Program-made: the position numbers and the translations under genes
Notes under the pieces: generated by a model
What the model saw: the letters and a program-made list of their open reading frames with translations, nothing else
Database searches by the model: none
Told to the model about the DNA's origin: nothing
Shown: positions 38,067 to 46,171 of the stretch, one piece after another
How the letters are laid out: every line of letters starts with the position of its first letter
Position numbering within the stretch: position 1 is the stretch's first letter
NCBI GenBank assembly: GCA_036387415.1
Contig: DASVTU010000039.1
Location: 1,178,001 to 1,242,000 of the forward strand
Source: DASVTU01 sp036387415
GTDB taxonomy: Bacteria > Acidobacteriota > Blastocatellia > Pyrinomonadales > Pyrinomonadaceae
Direction: 5' to 3'
Length of the DNA stretch: 64,000 bases

Positions 38067-38309
38067 TTATTCGCCGTAGGCGTGCTCGTTCATTATCTCG
38101 GCAAATTTCGACCACGAAATTCTTTTGTCGCGCTGCTTTTTTCCGCCGCGCCACGTCAGCGAACCGCGACCGATGACGATAGTGCCGATGCGCTCGTTGT
38201 TCGCGTAAATCTCAAAATCCATCGAACTCCCCGCTTTGGTCAAATCGACAATCTGGACGTGAGCTTTGACCGTGTGCTTCTTGATAGACGTTCTCTTTTT
38301 GACAGGCAC
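38067..38309 (-). CDS. hypothetical 80-residue basic protein
   Basis: Translated from GTG 38309 because GGGAGG lies 7 nt upstream; an ATG at 38333 also opens the frame but has no such site. The product starts with a very basic stretch (PVKKRTSIKKHTVKAHV), then a small beta-rich part (DFEIYANNERIGTIVIGRGSLTWRG) and a basic end. It lies between purF and the ComEC-like gene on the same strand. I do not recognise the family; the charge pattern would suit nucleic-acid binding, but that is speculation. Confidence 0.6.
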   Translation of the reverse strand: MPVKKRTSIKKHTVKAHVQIVDLTKAGSSMDFEIYANNERIGTIVIGRGSLTWRGGKKQRDKRISWSKFAEIMNEHAYGE

Positions 38310-38351
38310 GCTCGTTCCTCCCAAATCGAACATTGATTAAGCAAAGCAAAT

Positions 38352-39782
38352 TCAGTCGTCGCCCGAAGGGACGGGTTCGTGTTCGCGCGCGTATTGCGTC
38401 TCGGCTTCGTGCGTGATGCGCGTCGGGTAGTTGCCCGTCCAGCAGGCGACGCAGGACGACGTGGCGGGGATGCCTGTGGCCGCGAGCATGCCTTCAAGCG
38501 ACAGATAGCCGAGCGAATCGGCTTCGATGAAACGACGGATTTCCTCCACCGACATCTGCGCGCCGATGAGTTGGGATTTATCGGGCGTATCGACGCCGTA
38601 ATAACACGGGTTGGTCGTCGGCGGGCAACTGATACGCATGTGCACTTCCCTCGCTCCCGCCTCGCGTACCATGCGAACGATTTTCTTCGAGGTCGTGCCG
38701 CGCACAATCGAATCGTCAATCAAAACCACGCGGCGTCCGGCAATCAAATCGCGCACGGGATTGAGTTTGATGCGGACGCCGAAGGAGCGTATGGATTGCT
38801 TCGGCTCGATGAACGTGCGCCCGACGTAATGATTACGCACCAGACCGAAACGAAAACTGATGCCACTTTGTGCCGCATAGCCGATGGCCGCCGCGACGCC
38901 CGAATCCGGCACGGGCACAACGAGGTCTGCGTCCGCAGGGTGTTCGAGCGCGAGTCGCTTGCCCATCTTGTGACGCGATTCGTTGACGGAGTGTGTGAAG
39001 ATGAGCGAATCGGGGCGCGCAAAATAGACGTGCTCGAAGATGCAGAAGGAGTGCGGGCGCGACGGCAGAGGGTGCGATGAATGGAGGCCGTCGCGGTCAA
39101 TCACAATCATCTCGCCGGGTTCGACATCGCGGACGTAGGTCGCATCAATCAAATCGAAGGCGCACGTCTCCGACGCGACGACCCACGCCGAACCGAGTTG
39201 GCCGAGCGCCAGCGGTCGAAAGCCGCGCGCGTCGCGGACGGCGATGAGCGCGTCGGGCGTCAGAAAAAGCATGGAGAATGCGCCATCGGTTTCGCGCAAG
39301 ACTTCGGGGATGGCGTCGTTGACGTTGGCGGCGCGCGAGCGTGCGATGCCGTGGAGGATAACTTCCGTGTCGGAGGTGGATGAGAAGATTGCGCCGGAGC
39401 GTTCGAGTCGTTTGCGTTCTTCGGAGGCGAACGGAAGGTTGCCGTTATGACAGACGGCGACTTGCCCGTGCTGGCACGCGACGAGAAAGGGTTGCGCTTC
39501 ACGAATCGAGACTTCGCCCGACGTGGAATAGCGTGCGTGGCCGATGGCGCTCGCGCCGGGCAGACGGTTGAGAGTTTCAGCGTCGAACACGTCGGAGACG
39601 AGACCCATCGCGCGTTCGGAACGAATCTGTATGCCGTCGGATGAGACGATGCCGCACGATTCCTGCCCGCGGTGTTGCAGCGCGTAGAGACCGAGATACG
39701 TGAGCCGCGCCGCCTCCGTGTGGCCGAAAATTCCGAACACCCCGCACTCGTCGCGGAAGCCGTCCAATGCTGAATCCTTCAC
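38352..39782 (-). CDS. purF: amidophosphoribosyltransferase
   Basis: The 476-residue enzyme has a 12-residue propeptide, then the Ntn nucleophile Cys13 (DECGVFGIFG), the glutaminase fold and the phosphoribosyltransferase site with VVLIDDSIVRGTTS. Cysteines in HSFCIFEHVYFARP, TTNPCYYG and SSCVACWTGNYPT correspond to the 4Fe-4S ligands of the Bacillus-type, oxygen-sensitive PurF. It commits PRPP to purine synthesis. It heads a run of ten minus-strand genes down to 28349, and a possible extended -10 lies at 39849-39857. Confidence 0.96.
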   Translation of the reverse strand: MKDSALDGFRDECGVFGIFGHTEAARLTYLGLYALQHRGQESCGIVSSDGIQIRSERAMGLVSDVFDAETLNRLPGASAIGHARYSTSGEVSIREAQPFLVACQHGQVAVCHNGNLPFASEERKRLERSGAIFSSTSDTEVILHGIARSRAANVNDAIPEVLRETDGAFSMLFLTPDALIAVRDARGFRPLALGQLGSAWVVASETCAFDLIDATYVRDVEPGEMIVIDRDGLHSSHPLPSRPHSFCIFEHVYFARPDSLIFTHSVNESRHKMGKRLALEHPADADLVVPVPDSGVAAAIGYAAQSGISFRFGLVRNHYVGRTFIEPKQSIRSFGVRIKLNPVRDLIAGRRVVLIDDSIVRGTTSKKIVRMVREAGAREVHMRISCPPTTNPCYYGVDTPDKSQLIGAQMSVEEIRRFIEADSLGYLSLEGMLAATGIPATSSCVACWTGNYPTRITHEAETQYAREHEPVPSGDD

Positions 39783-39848
39783 TTTTGTCGTCCTGCTTCT
39801 CTCGCCCGTTTGAAGTTTCGCGCGGACGCGCCCATCCTATTTTGAGTC

Positions 39849-39857
39849 ATTGTAGCA
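39849..39857 (-). promoter_or_regulatory. possible extended -10 promoter for purF
   Basis: On the minus strand TGC TACAAT (39849-39857), 67 nt before the purF ATG. The -35 region (ACCGTC) is weak. No PurR-type operator or riboswitch is recognisable. Confidence 0.35.
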
Positions 39858-39867
39858 TCCCCGCGAG

Positions 39868-40024
39868 GCGTGACGGTAGACGATGCGCGACCGACGATGA
39901 AAGCAAAACGAGCGGACGACGAAAGCAAAACGAGTGGACGAGTCGCGTCGCAATGGAAATCATCGTTCATCGTCCGTCTTCTATCGTCCGTCGTCGGTCG
40001 TCTGTCTTGTCGTCGGTCGTCCGT
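39868..40024. repeat. heptamer-built hairpin element with a 22-bp tandem repeat
   Basis: The right arm (39962-40024) is nine successive 7-nt units, ATCGTTC, ATCGTCC, GTCTTCT, ATCGTCC, GTCGTCG, GTCGTCT and so on. The left arm includes a 22-bp tandem duplication (39899-39920 and 39921-39942, two mismatches) rich in GGACGA words complementary to the right arm. It fills the gap between the divergent purF and glutaredoxin-like genes. Confidence 0.8.
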
Positions 40025-40032
40025 GCTATCAT
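40024..40032 (+). promoter_or_regulatory. possible extended -10 element for the glutaredoxin-like gene
   Basis: TGC TATCAT at 40024-40032, identical to the nonamer at 8053-8061, directly follows the last heptamer of the repeat element and lies 43 nt before the ATG at 40075. No clear -35. Confidence 0.35.
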
Positions 40033-40074
40033 CTCCAACGAAATCACAGCCAAAAATCATGGGGGAGACGACGA

Positions 40075-40326
40075 ATGGCGGTCAAAGTTTACGGCGCAGA
40101 CTGGTGCGGAGACACGACACGCACGCGCGAATTTCTGGACGGGCTAGGCGTGGCATACGAATACATCAACGTCGAGCAGGATGCGGAGGCTTCGGCGTGG
40201 GTCAAGCAACAGAACGACGGCAAGGAACGCAAGCCGACGGTCGATGTCGGAGGGCAAGTGTTGCCCGTGCCGAAGAACGCGGAACTCGAAACGGCTCTGC
40301 GTGAACAAGGATTGATTGCGGGCTGA
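40075..40326 (+). CDS. glutaredoxin-like protein
   Basis: The 83-residue protein has the small thioredoxin-fold pattern of glutaredoxins: VKVYGADWCGDTTRTREFLDGL with the redox Cys at 10, the cis-Pro motif RKPTVDVGG at about 52, and a terminal helix. The active site is CGDT rather than CPYC or CGFS, so it has a single cysteine and would work by a monothiol mechanism. GGGGAG precedes the ATG at 40075. It is followed 21 nt later by a membrane-anchored unknown. Substrate unknown. Confidence 0.8.
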   Translation: MAVKVYGADWCGDTTRTREFLDGLGVAYEYINVEQDAEASAWVKQQNDGKERKPTVDVGGQVLPVPKNAELETALREQGLIAG

Positions 40327-40347
40327 GCGGGCAAACAGGGTCTTCAG

Positions 40348-40857
40348 GTGAACACGACGAGCGTTAAAGAACTCCTGGCGAGAGCATTGCGCTTCGCTCT
40401 CGTCATCGCGCTTTTCGCGGCGGGTTGGAGCATCTACCGACGCCTGCCCGACGATGCCTCGTCCGTCTTCGGCGGCACACCGCAGGCGAGAGAGACGAAA
40501 CTGCGAATCGTCATCCAACGCACGGTCAACGACAGCGTGCTCAAGAATGAGATTCCAATCCGGCTCTATTCCATCAACGTCGCGGCAGCGCAACGCGAGT
40601 TCCTCGCAGACCGCCGCGCCGGAATGCGTCTCGAAGACTTCATCGAGCGACGCATGAAGGGTCGTCCCGTCATCGAAGGACAACTCGACGAACGCGGCGA
40701 AGTGACGCTCTCCGTCCCGCATGGCACATGGTGGATTCACGCGACGCGTAATGACGCTGAAGAGATTACTTGGCGCTACCGCGTCAACATCTCCGGGCGC
40801 GAGCAGACCGTCGAACTCACGCCCGACAATGCCTACACACGCGCCAAAAGATTCTGA
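40348..40857 (+). CDS. membrane-anchored hypothetical protein
   Basis: The 169-residue protein starts at GTG 40348, has one N-terminal membrane segment (about 14-28, FALVIALFAAGWSIY) and a periplasmic beta-rich part of about 120 residues (RIVIQRTVNDSVLKNEIPIRLY; VEGQ-like repeats with GEVTLSVPHGTWWIHATR). The latter reads like an immunoglobulin-like or carboxypeptidase-regulatory sandwich. No catalytic motif. It probably shares a transcript with the glutaredoxin-like gene 21 nt upstream. I do not recognise the family. Confidence 0.6.
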   Translation: MNTTSVKELLARALRFALVIALFAAGWSIYRRLPDDASSVFGGTPQARETKLRIVIQRTVNDSVLKNEIPIRLYSINVAAAQREFLADRRAGMRLEDFIERRMKGRPVIEGQLDERGEVTLSVPHGTWWIHATRNDAEEITWRYRVNISGREQTVELTPDNAYTRAKRF

Positions 40858-40858
40858 A

Positions 40859-40938
40859 AGCAGAGGTTAGAGATTAGAGGTCAGAGGTCAGTAAAAACAG
40901 AACTGATTTCGCCGACCTCTGACCTCCGACCTCTGCTC
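40859..40938. repeat. heptamer-built hairpin element, very regular
   Basis: Left arm 40862-40892: AGAGGTT, AGAGATT, AGAGGTC, AGAGGTC; right arm 40913-40937: GACCTCT, GACCTCC, GACCTCT. It starts 1 nt after the upstream stop and ends 2 nt before the next start codon, so the whole 82-nt gap is element. Confidence 0.9.
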
Positions 40939-40939
40939 T

Positions 40940-41908
40940 ATGCCTATGAAAGCTTTGCGTTATGAAAACGGGCGACTGAGCGTGGCGGAGGTAGCGGAGC
41001 CGCGTGCGGCGGGTGAGGCGTTGGTGCGCGTCAGTGTGTCGGGAATTTGCAATACGGATTTGGAGATTGTGCGCGGCTACGCGGGGTTCGAGGGGACGTT
41101 GGGGCATGAGTTTGTCGGTGTGGTGGAGAGTGCGCCGGATGCGCCGGAGCTTGTCGGCAAGCGTGTCGTGGGAGAAATCAACGCGGGTTGCGGGGAGTGC
41201 GCGTTGTGCTTGGAGGGCGATGCTCGCCACTGCGCGCGACGGACGGTGCTCGGCATCGTCGGGCGCGATGGCGCACACGCGGAACTCTTGAGTCTGCCCG
41301 TCGTTAATCTTCTGACAGTGCCGGACGACATCGAGGATGAGCGCGCGGTCTTCACGGAACCGCTCGCCGCCGCCTGCGGCATCGTCGAACGCGCACGCGT
41401 TGAGAAAGGAATGCGTGTTGCCGTCGTCGGTGACGGCAAATTGGGACTCCTCTGCGCGCAGGCGCTCAAGGCCCTGACCGGGGCCGATGTCGTGCTCGTC
41501 GGCAAACATCAGTCGAAACTAGAGATTGCTAAACGGCGCGACATCGAAACTTCGCTCGTCGATGAGTTGCCGCGAAGCGCGATGCGTCGGTTCGACGTGG
41601 TGGTCGAAGCGTCGGGCGCAGGCGCAGGTTTCGCGCTCGCGCTCGACATGGTGCGACCACGCGGCACGCTCGTTCTCAAATCGACTTTTCACGGGGCGAC
41701 GGAAATCAACGCGGCGCGGGTGGTGGTTGACGAAATCAGCATCGTTGGCTCGCGTTGCGGGCGTTTCGCTCCCGCGCTCGAACTGCTGCGACGAAAAGCC
41801 GTCGATGTGCAGAGTCTCGTCTCGGCGTCGTTTCCTTTAGCCGACGGCGTGCGCGCCATGCAACGCGCCGCCGACGCAGGCGTCCTCAAGGTTTTCCTCA
41901 AACCCTGA
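40940..41908 (+). CDS. zinc-dependent alcohol dehydrogenase (MDR family)
   Basis: The 322-residue enzyme has the medium-chain dehydrogenase features: SVSGICNTDLE with a catalytic-zinc Cys, GHEFVGVVE, the structural-zinc Cys cluster CGECALCLEGDARHC, and a Rossmann NAD(P) domain from about 150 (VAVVGDGKLGLLCAQAL). It is shorter than typical 340-380-residue members. It oxidises an alcohol or polyol; substrate unknown. Two starts two codons apart (40940, 40946) directly follow a repeat arm and lack a ribosome site. Its stop codon is the first bases of the next repeat element. Confidence 0.88.
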   Translation: MPMKALRYENGRLSVAEVAEPRAAGEALVRVSVSGICNTDLEIVRGYAGFEGTLGHEFVGVVESAPDAPELVGKRVVGEINAGCGECALCLEGDARHCARRTVLGIVGRDGAHAELLSLPVVNLLTVPDDIEDERAVFTEPLAAACGIVERARVEKGMRVAVVGDGKLGLLCAQALKALTGADVVLVGKHQSKLEIAKRRDIETSLVDELPRSAMRRFDVVVEASGAGAGFALALDMVRPRGTLVLKSTFHGATEINAARVVVDEISIVGSRCGRFAPALELLRRKAVDVQSLVSASFPLADGVRAMQRAADAGVLKVFLKP

Positions 41909-42086
41909 TTGCGGAATGCGGATTTCGGATTGCGGATTGGCAGAAGCGGAATTCAGAATCCAGAAGCTGGAATAAAAGTAAGAAGACCGTTTCGCCTAAA
42001 GCACCAGAGCATTTCCACTGGCTCTTGTCTACTGACTTCTGACTACTGTTTTCAATCCGCATTCCGCATTCCGAAATCCGCAATCG
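41907..42086. repeat. heptamer-built hairpin element starting in a stop codon
   Basis: Left arm 41907-41940: GATTGCG, GAATGCG, GATTTCG, GATTGCG, GATTGG; right arm 42053-42086: AATCCGC, ATTCCGC, ATTCCGA, AATCCGC, AATCG. The dehydrogenase TGA stop (41906-41908) shares two bases with the first unit. The middle holds a further period-7 tract (TACTGAC, TTCTGAC, TACTGTT near 42029). Single-arm traces of the same word occur at 46107-46125. Confidence 0.85.
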
Positions 42087-42102
42087 AAAAGGCTGTTGCT
42101 CT

Positions 42103-42131
42103 TTGCGGCGCGTCGTTGGTTTGGTTATACT
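42103..42131 (+). promoter_or_regulatory. sigma70-type promoter for degP
   Basis: TTGCGG (42103-42108), 17-nt spacer, TATACT (42126-42131), about 120 nt before the degP ATG. Ideal spacing and five of six -10 bases. No CpxR-like or sigma-E-type site recognised. Confidence 0.55.
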
Positions 42132-42253
42132 CAAGTCTTCTCTTTCGTGTCCCGTCGCAGATTAAGACACGAACAGGCGGTGCGCTCTTTCGGATGAAAG
42201 AAAGCGAGCCGCGCATTTGGCGTTAGGTTTTTCCTAAAGGTGGTAAATGCATT

Positions 42254-43861
42254 ATGTTAGAAATCCCCAAAGGTCAGACGACTGATTCGGAACGCGCTAT
42301 TTTACGTAAACTTCGTGTCTGGATTGCGGCGTTGGCCGTCGCGTGTTTGGTGGCGGGTGTGGGTATCGGTGCGATGCTGTCGGGCAAGCCGACGACGGCG
42401 CAGCAGCAGAGTGAAGCGCAGATTGCACGCGCGCCCGAAGCCCTCTCCGCGTCGTTCGCAGAGATTGCGCGCCGCGTCGAACCCGCAGTTGTCAACATCG
42501 ACACCATCTCCGCGCCGCCGACCGCCGCGCGCGGCAAGGCGGAGGAAAGCGAAGAGGATGAAGAATTACCGCAAGGCTTGCCGCCGGGACATCCTCTGCT
42601 CGACATGTTTCGTCAACGCCAGCGTCGTCCTTCGCGCGGCGTCGGCAGCGGCTTCATCGTTGACCCGAAGGGATTGATTCTGACCAATCAGCACGTCGTC
42701 GAAGGTGCGACGCGCATCAATGTCAAACTGCAATCGGGCGAACTCTTGCGCGGCGATGTCGTCGGCATCGACGCCGAGACTGACCTCGCGGTCATCAAGG
42801 TCAACACGTCGCGCGATTTGCCCGCCGTCAAACTCGGCAACTCCAACGAAGTGCAGGTCGGCGATTGGGTCTTGGCCGTCGGCTCGCCGTTCGGTCTGGA
42901 ACAGACCGTCACCGCCGGAATCATCTCGACCAAAGAACGACGCACGCCCGGCAGCGGCAACTTCCAGCAATTTCTCCAAACCGACGCGGCGATTAATCGC
43001 GGCAATTCGGGCGGCCCGCTCGTCAACATGCGCGGCGAAGTCATCGGCGTCAATTCACAAATCGCCACTTCGACGGGCGATTACAACGGCATCGGTTTTG
43101 CCCTCCCCGCCAACGAAGCCAACTTCGTTTATCGTCAAATCGTCGCGGCTGGCAAGGTGCAGCGCGGTTATCTCGGCGTCTATCTTCAGCCAGTGAAGTC
43201 GGAGTTTGCGCGAGTCTATGGTTTGTCGGAAGCGAAGGGCGCGATTGTCGGCGACGTGGTGGATGCCGATAGCCCCGCGGGCAAAGCCGGACTCCAAATC
43301 AACGACATCATCACGGATTTCAACGGCCAGCCCGTCACGAATTCGCAGGATTTGATTAACAAGGTCGCGGGCACGCCCGTCGGGCAATCCGTACAGGTCG
43401 GCTACATGCGCGACGTGGGTGGCAAACTCGAACCGCGTTCGACAAGCGTGCGAATCGGCGAGCGTCCGCCGCGCTCGACGGTTTCCGTGCTCGGCGGCGA
43501 GCCGTCGAAACCGACGACCGAAGAGAAGCCTAAGAAGGACGCGCCCACCGCCACCATTCGCCCCGTGCTCGGCATGACGCTCAGCGAATTGACCACGCAA
43601 CTCGCCAACGAGCGCAAACTGTCGGGCGTGCGCGGCCTGCTCGTCAAAGACGTTGACGAGAGCGGACTGGCTTATGAAGCCGGACTCGCGGAGAACATGG
43701 TGATTCAGCGCGTCAACCGCACTCCCGTCACGACGCTCGCCGAATTCGAGCGCGTCGTCAACGCACTTAAACCCGGCGACCCGGTAGTTATGCACGTCGT
43801 CGTCTGGGACGAGCGCAACAGTCGTCTCGTTCAGAGTCTCGTTCAGTTCACATACCAGTAA
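42254..43861 (+). CDS. degP: DegP/HtrA-type periplasmic serine protease
   Basis: The 535-residue protein has an N-terminal membrane or signal segment (about 22-42), an acidic linker (EESEEDEELPQG), and a trypsin-like domain with catalytic His147 (TNQHVVEG), Asp177 (DAETDLAVI) and Ser252 (GNSGGPLVN). Two PDZ domains follow (about 275-375 and 440-530, QINDIITDFNGQPV; NMVIQRVNRTPV). It degrades or refolds damaged envelope proteins. Length and two PDZs fit the DegP class rather than DegS. AAGGTGG precedes the ATG. It carries its own promoter and is followed by a repeat element 4 nt after its stop. Confidence 0.95.
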   Translation: MLEIPKGQTTDSERAILRKLRVWIAALAVACLVAGVGIGAMLSGKPTTAQQQSEAQIARAPEALSASFAEIARRVEPAVVNIDTISAPPTAARGKAEESEEDEELPQGLPPGHPLLDMFRQRQRRPSRGVGSGFIVDPKGLILTNQHVVEGATRINVKLQSGELLRGDVVGIDAETDLAVIKVNTSRDLPAVKLGNSNEVQVGDWVLAVGSPFGLEQTVTAGIISTKERRTPGSGNFQQFLQTDAAINRGNSGGPLVNMRGEVIGVNSQIATSTGDYNGIGFALPANEANFVYRQIVAAGKVQRGYLGVYLQPVKSEFARVYGLSEAKGAIVGDVVDADSPAGKAGLQINDIITDFNGQPVTNSQDLINKVAGTPVGQSVQVGYMRDVGGKLEPRSTSVRIGERPPRSTVSVLGGEPSKPTTEEKPKKDAPTATIRPVLGMTLSELTTQLANERKLSGVRGLLVKDVDESGLAYEAGLAENMVIQRVNRTPVTTLAEFERVVNALKPGDPVVMHVVVWDERNSRLVQSLVQFTYQ

Positions 43862-43865
43862 AGAC

Positions 43866-43942
43866 GTGAATCGTGAAATCGTGAATCGTAAATAGTCTCA
43901 ATCGCTTTTTACGATTCACGATTCACGATTCACGATTCACGA
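43866..43942. repeat. heptamer-built hairpin element between degP and the aldehyde dehydrogenase
   Basis: Left arm 43866-43894: CGTGAAT, CGTGAAAT, CGTGAAT, CGTAAAT; right arm 43910-43942: four nearly perfect GATTCAC units. Loop of 15 nt. It lies 4 nt after the degP stop and 4 nt before the next ATG, which has no Shine-Dalgarno sequence. Confidence 0.9.
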
Positions 43943-43946
43943 ATTT

Positions 43947-45512
43947 ATGGCACAGGCGAAAAAAGCACTTAACAAAAAAAGGAACGGACGCGCGTCGAGC
44001 GCCCCGAAAACTTCGGTCAAAACCTACGCCAACTACATCGGCGGCGAGTGGGTTCCGTCGGCCTCCGGCGAGTATTTCGAGAACACGAATCCGGCGGACA
44101 CGCGCGACGTGATTGGTCGTTTCCCGACTTCGACGGAGGAAGATGTCAATCGCGCGGTCGAAGCTGCGGCGACGGCTTTTGAACGTTGGCGTCGTGTGCC
44201 TGCGCCGCGTCGCGCCGAAATGCTTTTCCGTCTCGGCGAGATTCTGATTCGACACAAAGACCGCTTCGCCGCCGAGATGACGCGCGAGATGGGCAAGGTC
44301 TTGAAAGAGACGGGCGGCGACGTGCAGGAGGCCATCGACTGCACCTACTACACCGCCGGAGAAGGCCGACGCCTCCACGGTTTCACCACGCCCGCCGAGA
44401 TGCCCGACAAGTTTGCGATGTGCGTGCGCCAGCCCGTCGGGTTGTGCGGTTTGATTACGCCGTGGAATTTTCCGATGGCGATTCCCTCTTGGAAACTCAT
44501 TCCTGCGCTCGTCTGCGGCAACACCGTCGTCATCAAACCCGCCGAAGACACGCCGCTTTCAACCTATAATCTCGTACGCGCGTGCGAGGAAGCAGGGATT
44601 CCGGCGGGCGTCGTCAACATGGTGACGGGCTACGGTCAACCGGCAGGTGCAGCTATCACGAACCATCGTGCGCTGCGTCTCATCTCGTTTACGGGTTCGA
44701 CCGAGACGGGGCGCATCGTCGCGACGGCTTGCGCCGACCGCAACGCCATCTGCTCGCTTGAGATGGGCGGCAAAAACGTCATCATCGTGATGGAAGATGC
44801 CGACATCGACCTCGCCGTCGAAGGCGCGGTCTGGGGCGCGTTCGGAACTTCCGGCCAACGCTGCACCGCTTCGTCGCGCATCGTCGTTCACAAAAAAGTC
44901 TACAAGAAGTTTACGCAGCGACTCGTCGAGCGCGCCAAGAATCTGCGTGTCGGCAACGGCGCAGACGCCGCGACTGACATGGGGCCGGTTATCAACGCCG
45001 ACGCCGTTAACAAAATCTCAGGCTACATCGAAATCGGACAGAAGGAAGACGGCGCGACGCTCGCTTGCGGCGGCCAACGTCTCACGACGGGCGACCACGC
45101 CAACGGCTACTTTATCGAGCCGACCGTCTTCACAGATGTCGCGCCGCAGATGCGCGTCGCACAGGAAGAAATCTTTGGCCCTGTCACGTCGGTTATCCCG
45201 ACGAGTTCGCTGGAAGAAGCGGTCGAGATTGCCAACGGCGTGCGCTATGGCCTCTCTGCGGCCATCTACACGCAGGACGTTAATCGCGCCTTCCATGCCA
45301 TGAACGACATGTACACGGGCATCTTCTACGTCAACTCTTCGACCATCGGCGCGGAAGTTCACCTGCCCTTCGGCGGCACCAAAGCGACGGGCAACGGCCA
45401 CCGCGAAGCCGGAACGCAAGTGCTCGATATCTTCACCGAATGGAAATCAATCTACGTTGACTACAGCGGCAAACTGCAACGCGCGCAGATTGATGAAGTG
45501 AACTTTGAGTAA
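43947..45512 (+). CDS. aldehyde dehydrogenase family protein
   Basis: The 521-residue enzyme has the ALDH set: TPWNFPMAIPSWK, SFTGSTETG, general base Glu272 in LEMGGKN and nucleophile Cys306 in GQRCTAS, then EEIFGPV. It oxidises an aldehyde with NAD(P)+. The first 25 residues are a basic extension (KKALNKKRNGRA) not needed for the fold. The ending, with FTEWKSIYVDYSG, reminds me of 2-oxoglutarate-semialdehyde dehydrogenases, but the substrate is unproven. The ATG directly follows a repeat arm and has no ribosome site. Confidence 0.93.
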   Translation: MAQAKKALNKKRNGRASSAPKTSVKTYANYIGGEWVPSASGEYFENTNPADTRDVIGRFPTSTEEDVNRAVEAAATAFERWRRVPAPRRAEMLFRLGEILIRHKDRFAAEMTREMGKVLKETGGDVQEAIDCTYYTAGEGRRLHGFTTPAEMPDKFAMCVRQPVGLCGLITPWNFPMAIPSWKLIPALVCGNTVVIKPAEDTPLSTYNLVRACEEAGIPAGVVNMVTGYGQPAGAAITNHRALRLISFTGSTETGRIVATACADRNAICSLEMGGKNVIIVMEDADIDLAVEGAVWGAFGTSGQRCTASSRIVVHKKVYKKFTQRLVERAKNLRVGNGADAATDMGPVINADAVNKISGYIEIGQKEDGATLACGGQRLTTGDHANGYFIEPTVFTDVAPQMRVAQEEIFGPVTSVIPTSSLEEAVEIANGVRYGLSAAIYTQDVNRAFHAMNDMYTGIFYVNSSTIGAEVHLPFGGTKATGNGHREAGTQVLDIFTEWKSIYVDYSGKLQRAQIDEVNFE

Positions 45513-45521
45513 ACGGCAGAA

Positions 45522-45635
45522 TTCGTAAATCGTAAATGGGAAATCGTGAATAGATAAAAACCGTTGCTCGGAAGATTTTCGATTAGTTTCGTTCTTTCTA
45601 TTTACGATTCACGATTTACCATTTACGATTCACGA
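45522..45635. repeat. heptamer-built hairpin element
   Basis: Left arm 45522-45552: CGTAAAT, CGTAAATG, GGAAAT, CGTGAAT; right arm 45599-45635: TTTACGA, TTCACGA, TTTACCA, TTTACGA, TTCACGA. Its right end touches the ATG at 45636; no ribosome site. When read through in frame the right arm would encode IYDSRFT, IYDSR, a heptapeptide repeat, but this is not considered coding. Confidence 0.85.
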
Positions 45636-46106
45636 ATGATTGAACTACAAGAACCGTACGAAGCGCGCGCCATCAGATTCCACGAAGAATGGCAGCACGC
45701 GGGCTGGCGTCTCAAGGTTTACGGCATCGCTTATCGTCGGTCGCGTCCGCGAGCGCAACTGTTTGAAACAGCCAAAAAGTTAGCGGGTGAGCGTCTGCCG
45801 CGTCCGCACGATGGAGAGGGGCGCTACGGCGTCGGCTTCATCGGCGTGCACGACGGGCGCGGCGCGAATTTCATCTTCGTGTCGTGGTGGGCTGACGAGA
45901 ATGAGTTGCATCATCACGTCTACGCCGCTCCGTCCGACGAGCTTGACGATTTTAAGTACGTCACTCCGTCGGGACTCGTCGCCTGCGTCTGGGATTTGCG
46001 CGTGCTCTCGTTCGAGCGCGAGGCGTGGGTGGAAAAGGTTTTAAGTAATCCGCAACAACCCGACATCGACGCCTACATGGCGCATCGTCTGAACGAAGAC
46101 ACTTAG
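45636..46106 (+). CDS. hypothetical 156-residue protein
   Basis: The product starts MIELQEPYEARAIRFHEEW and contains GRYGVGFIGVHDGRGANFIFVSWWADENELHHHVY, an aromatic- and His-rich beta region, and ends in a helix with a short acidic tail. No signal, membrane segment or catalytic motif is obvious; the HHH could bind metal. The start immediately follows a repeat arm and lacks a ribosome site. It lies between an aldehyde dehydrogenase and alanine dehydrogenase on the same strand. I do not recognise the family. Confidence 0.65.
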   Translation: MIELQEPYEARAIRFHEEWQHAGWRLKVYGIAYRRSRPRAQLFETAKKLAGERLPRPHDGEGRYGVGFIGVHDGRGANFIFVSWWADENELHHHVYAAPSDELDDFKYVTPSGLVACVWDLRVLSFEREAWVEKVLSNPQQPDIDAYMAHRLNEDT

Positions 46107-46171
46107 AATTGCGGATTGCGGATTAAAAGAGACTGGCGTTCGTAAAATCTAAGGATTGGAGAAGCAACGCA

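Noticed and set aside
39934..40074. 47-codon N-terminal extension of the glutaredoxin-like gene
   Set aside because: Reads through the heptamer element; GGGGAG and the conserved fold place the start at 40075.
43866..43942. Repeat tract considered as a CRISPR-like array
   Set aside because: Units are 7 nt, contiguous, without spacers, and the two halves are complementary; no cas genes nearby.
45564..45635. 24-codon N-terminal extension with heptapeptide repeat (IYDSRFT)
   Set aside because: A 7-nt repeat that stays open naturally gives a 7-residue repeat; the tract is intergenic element, not protein.
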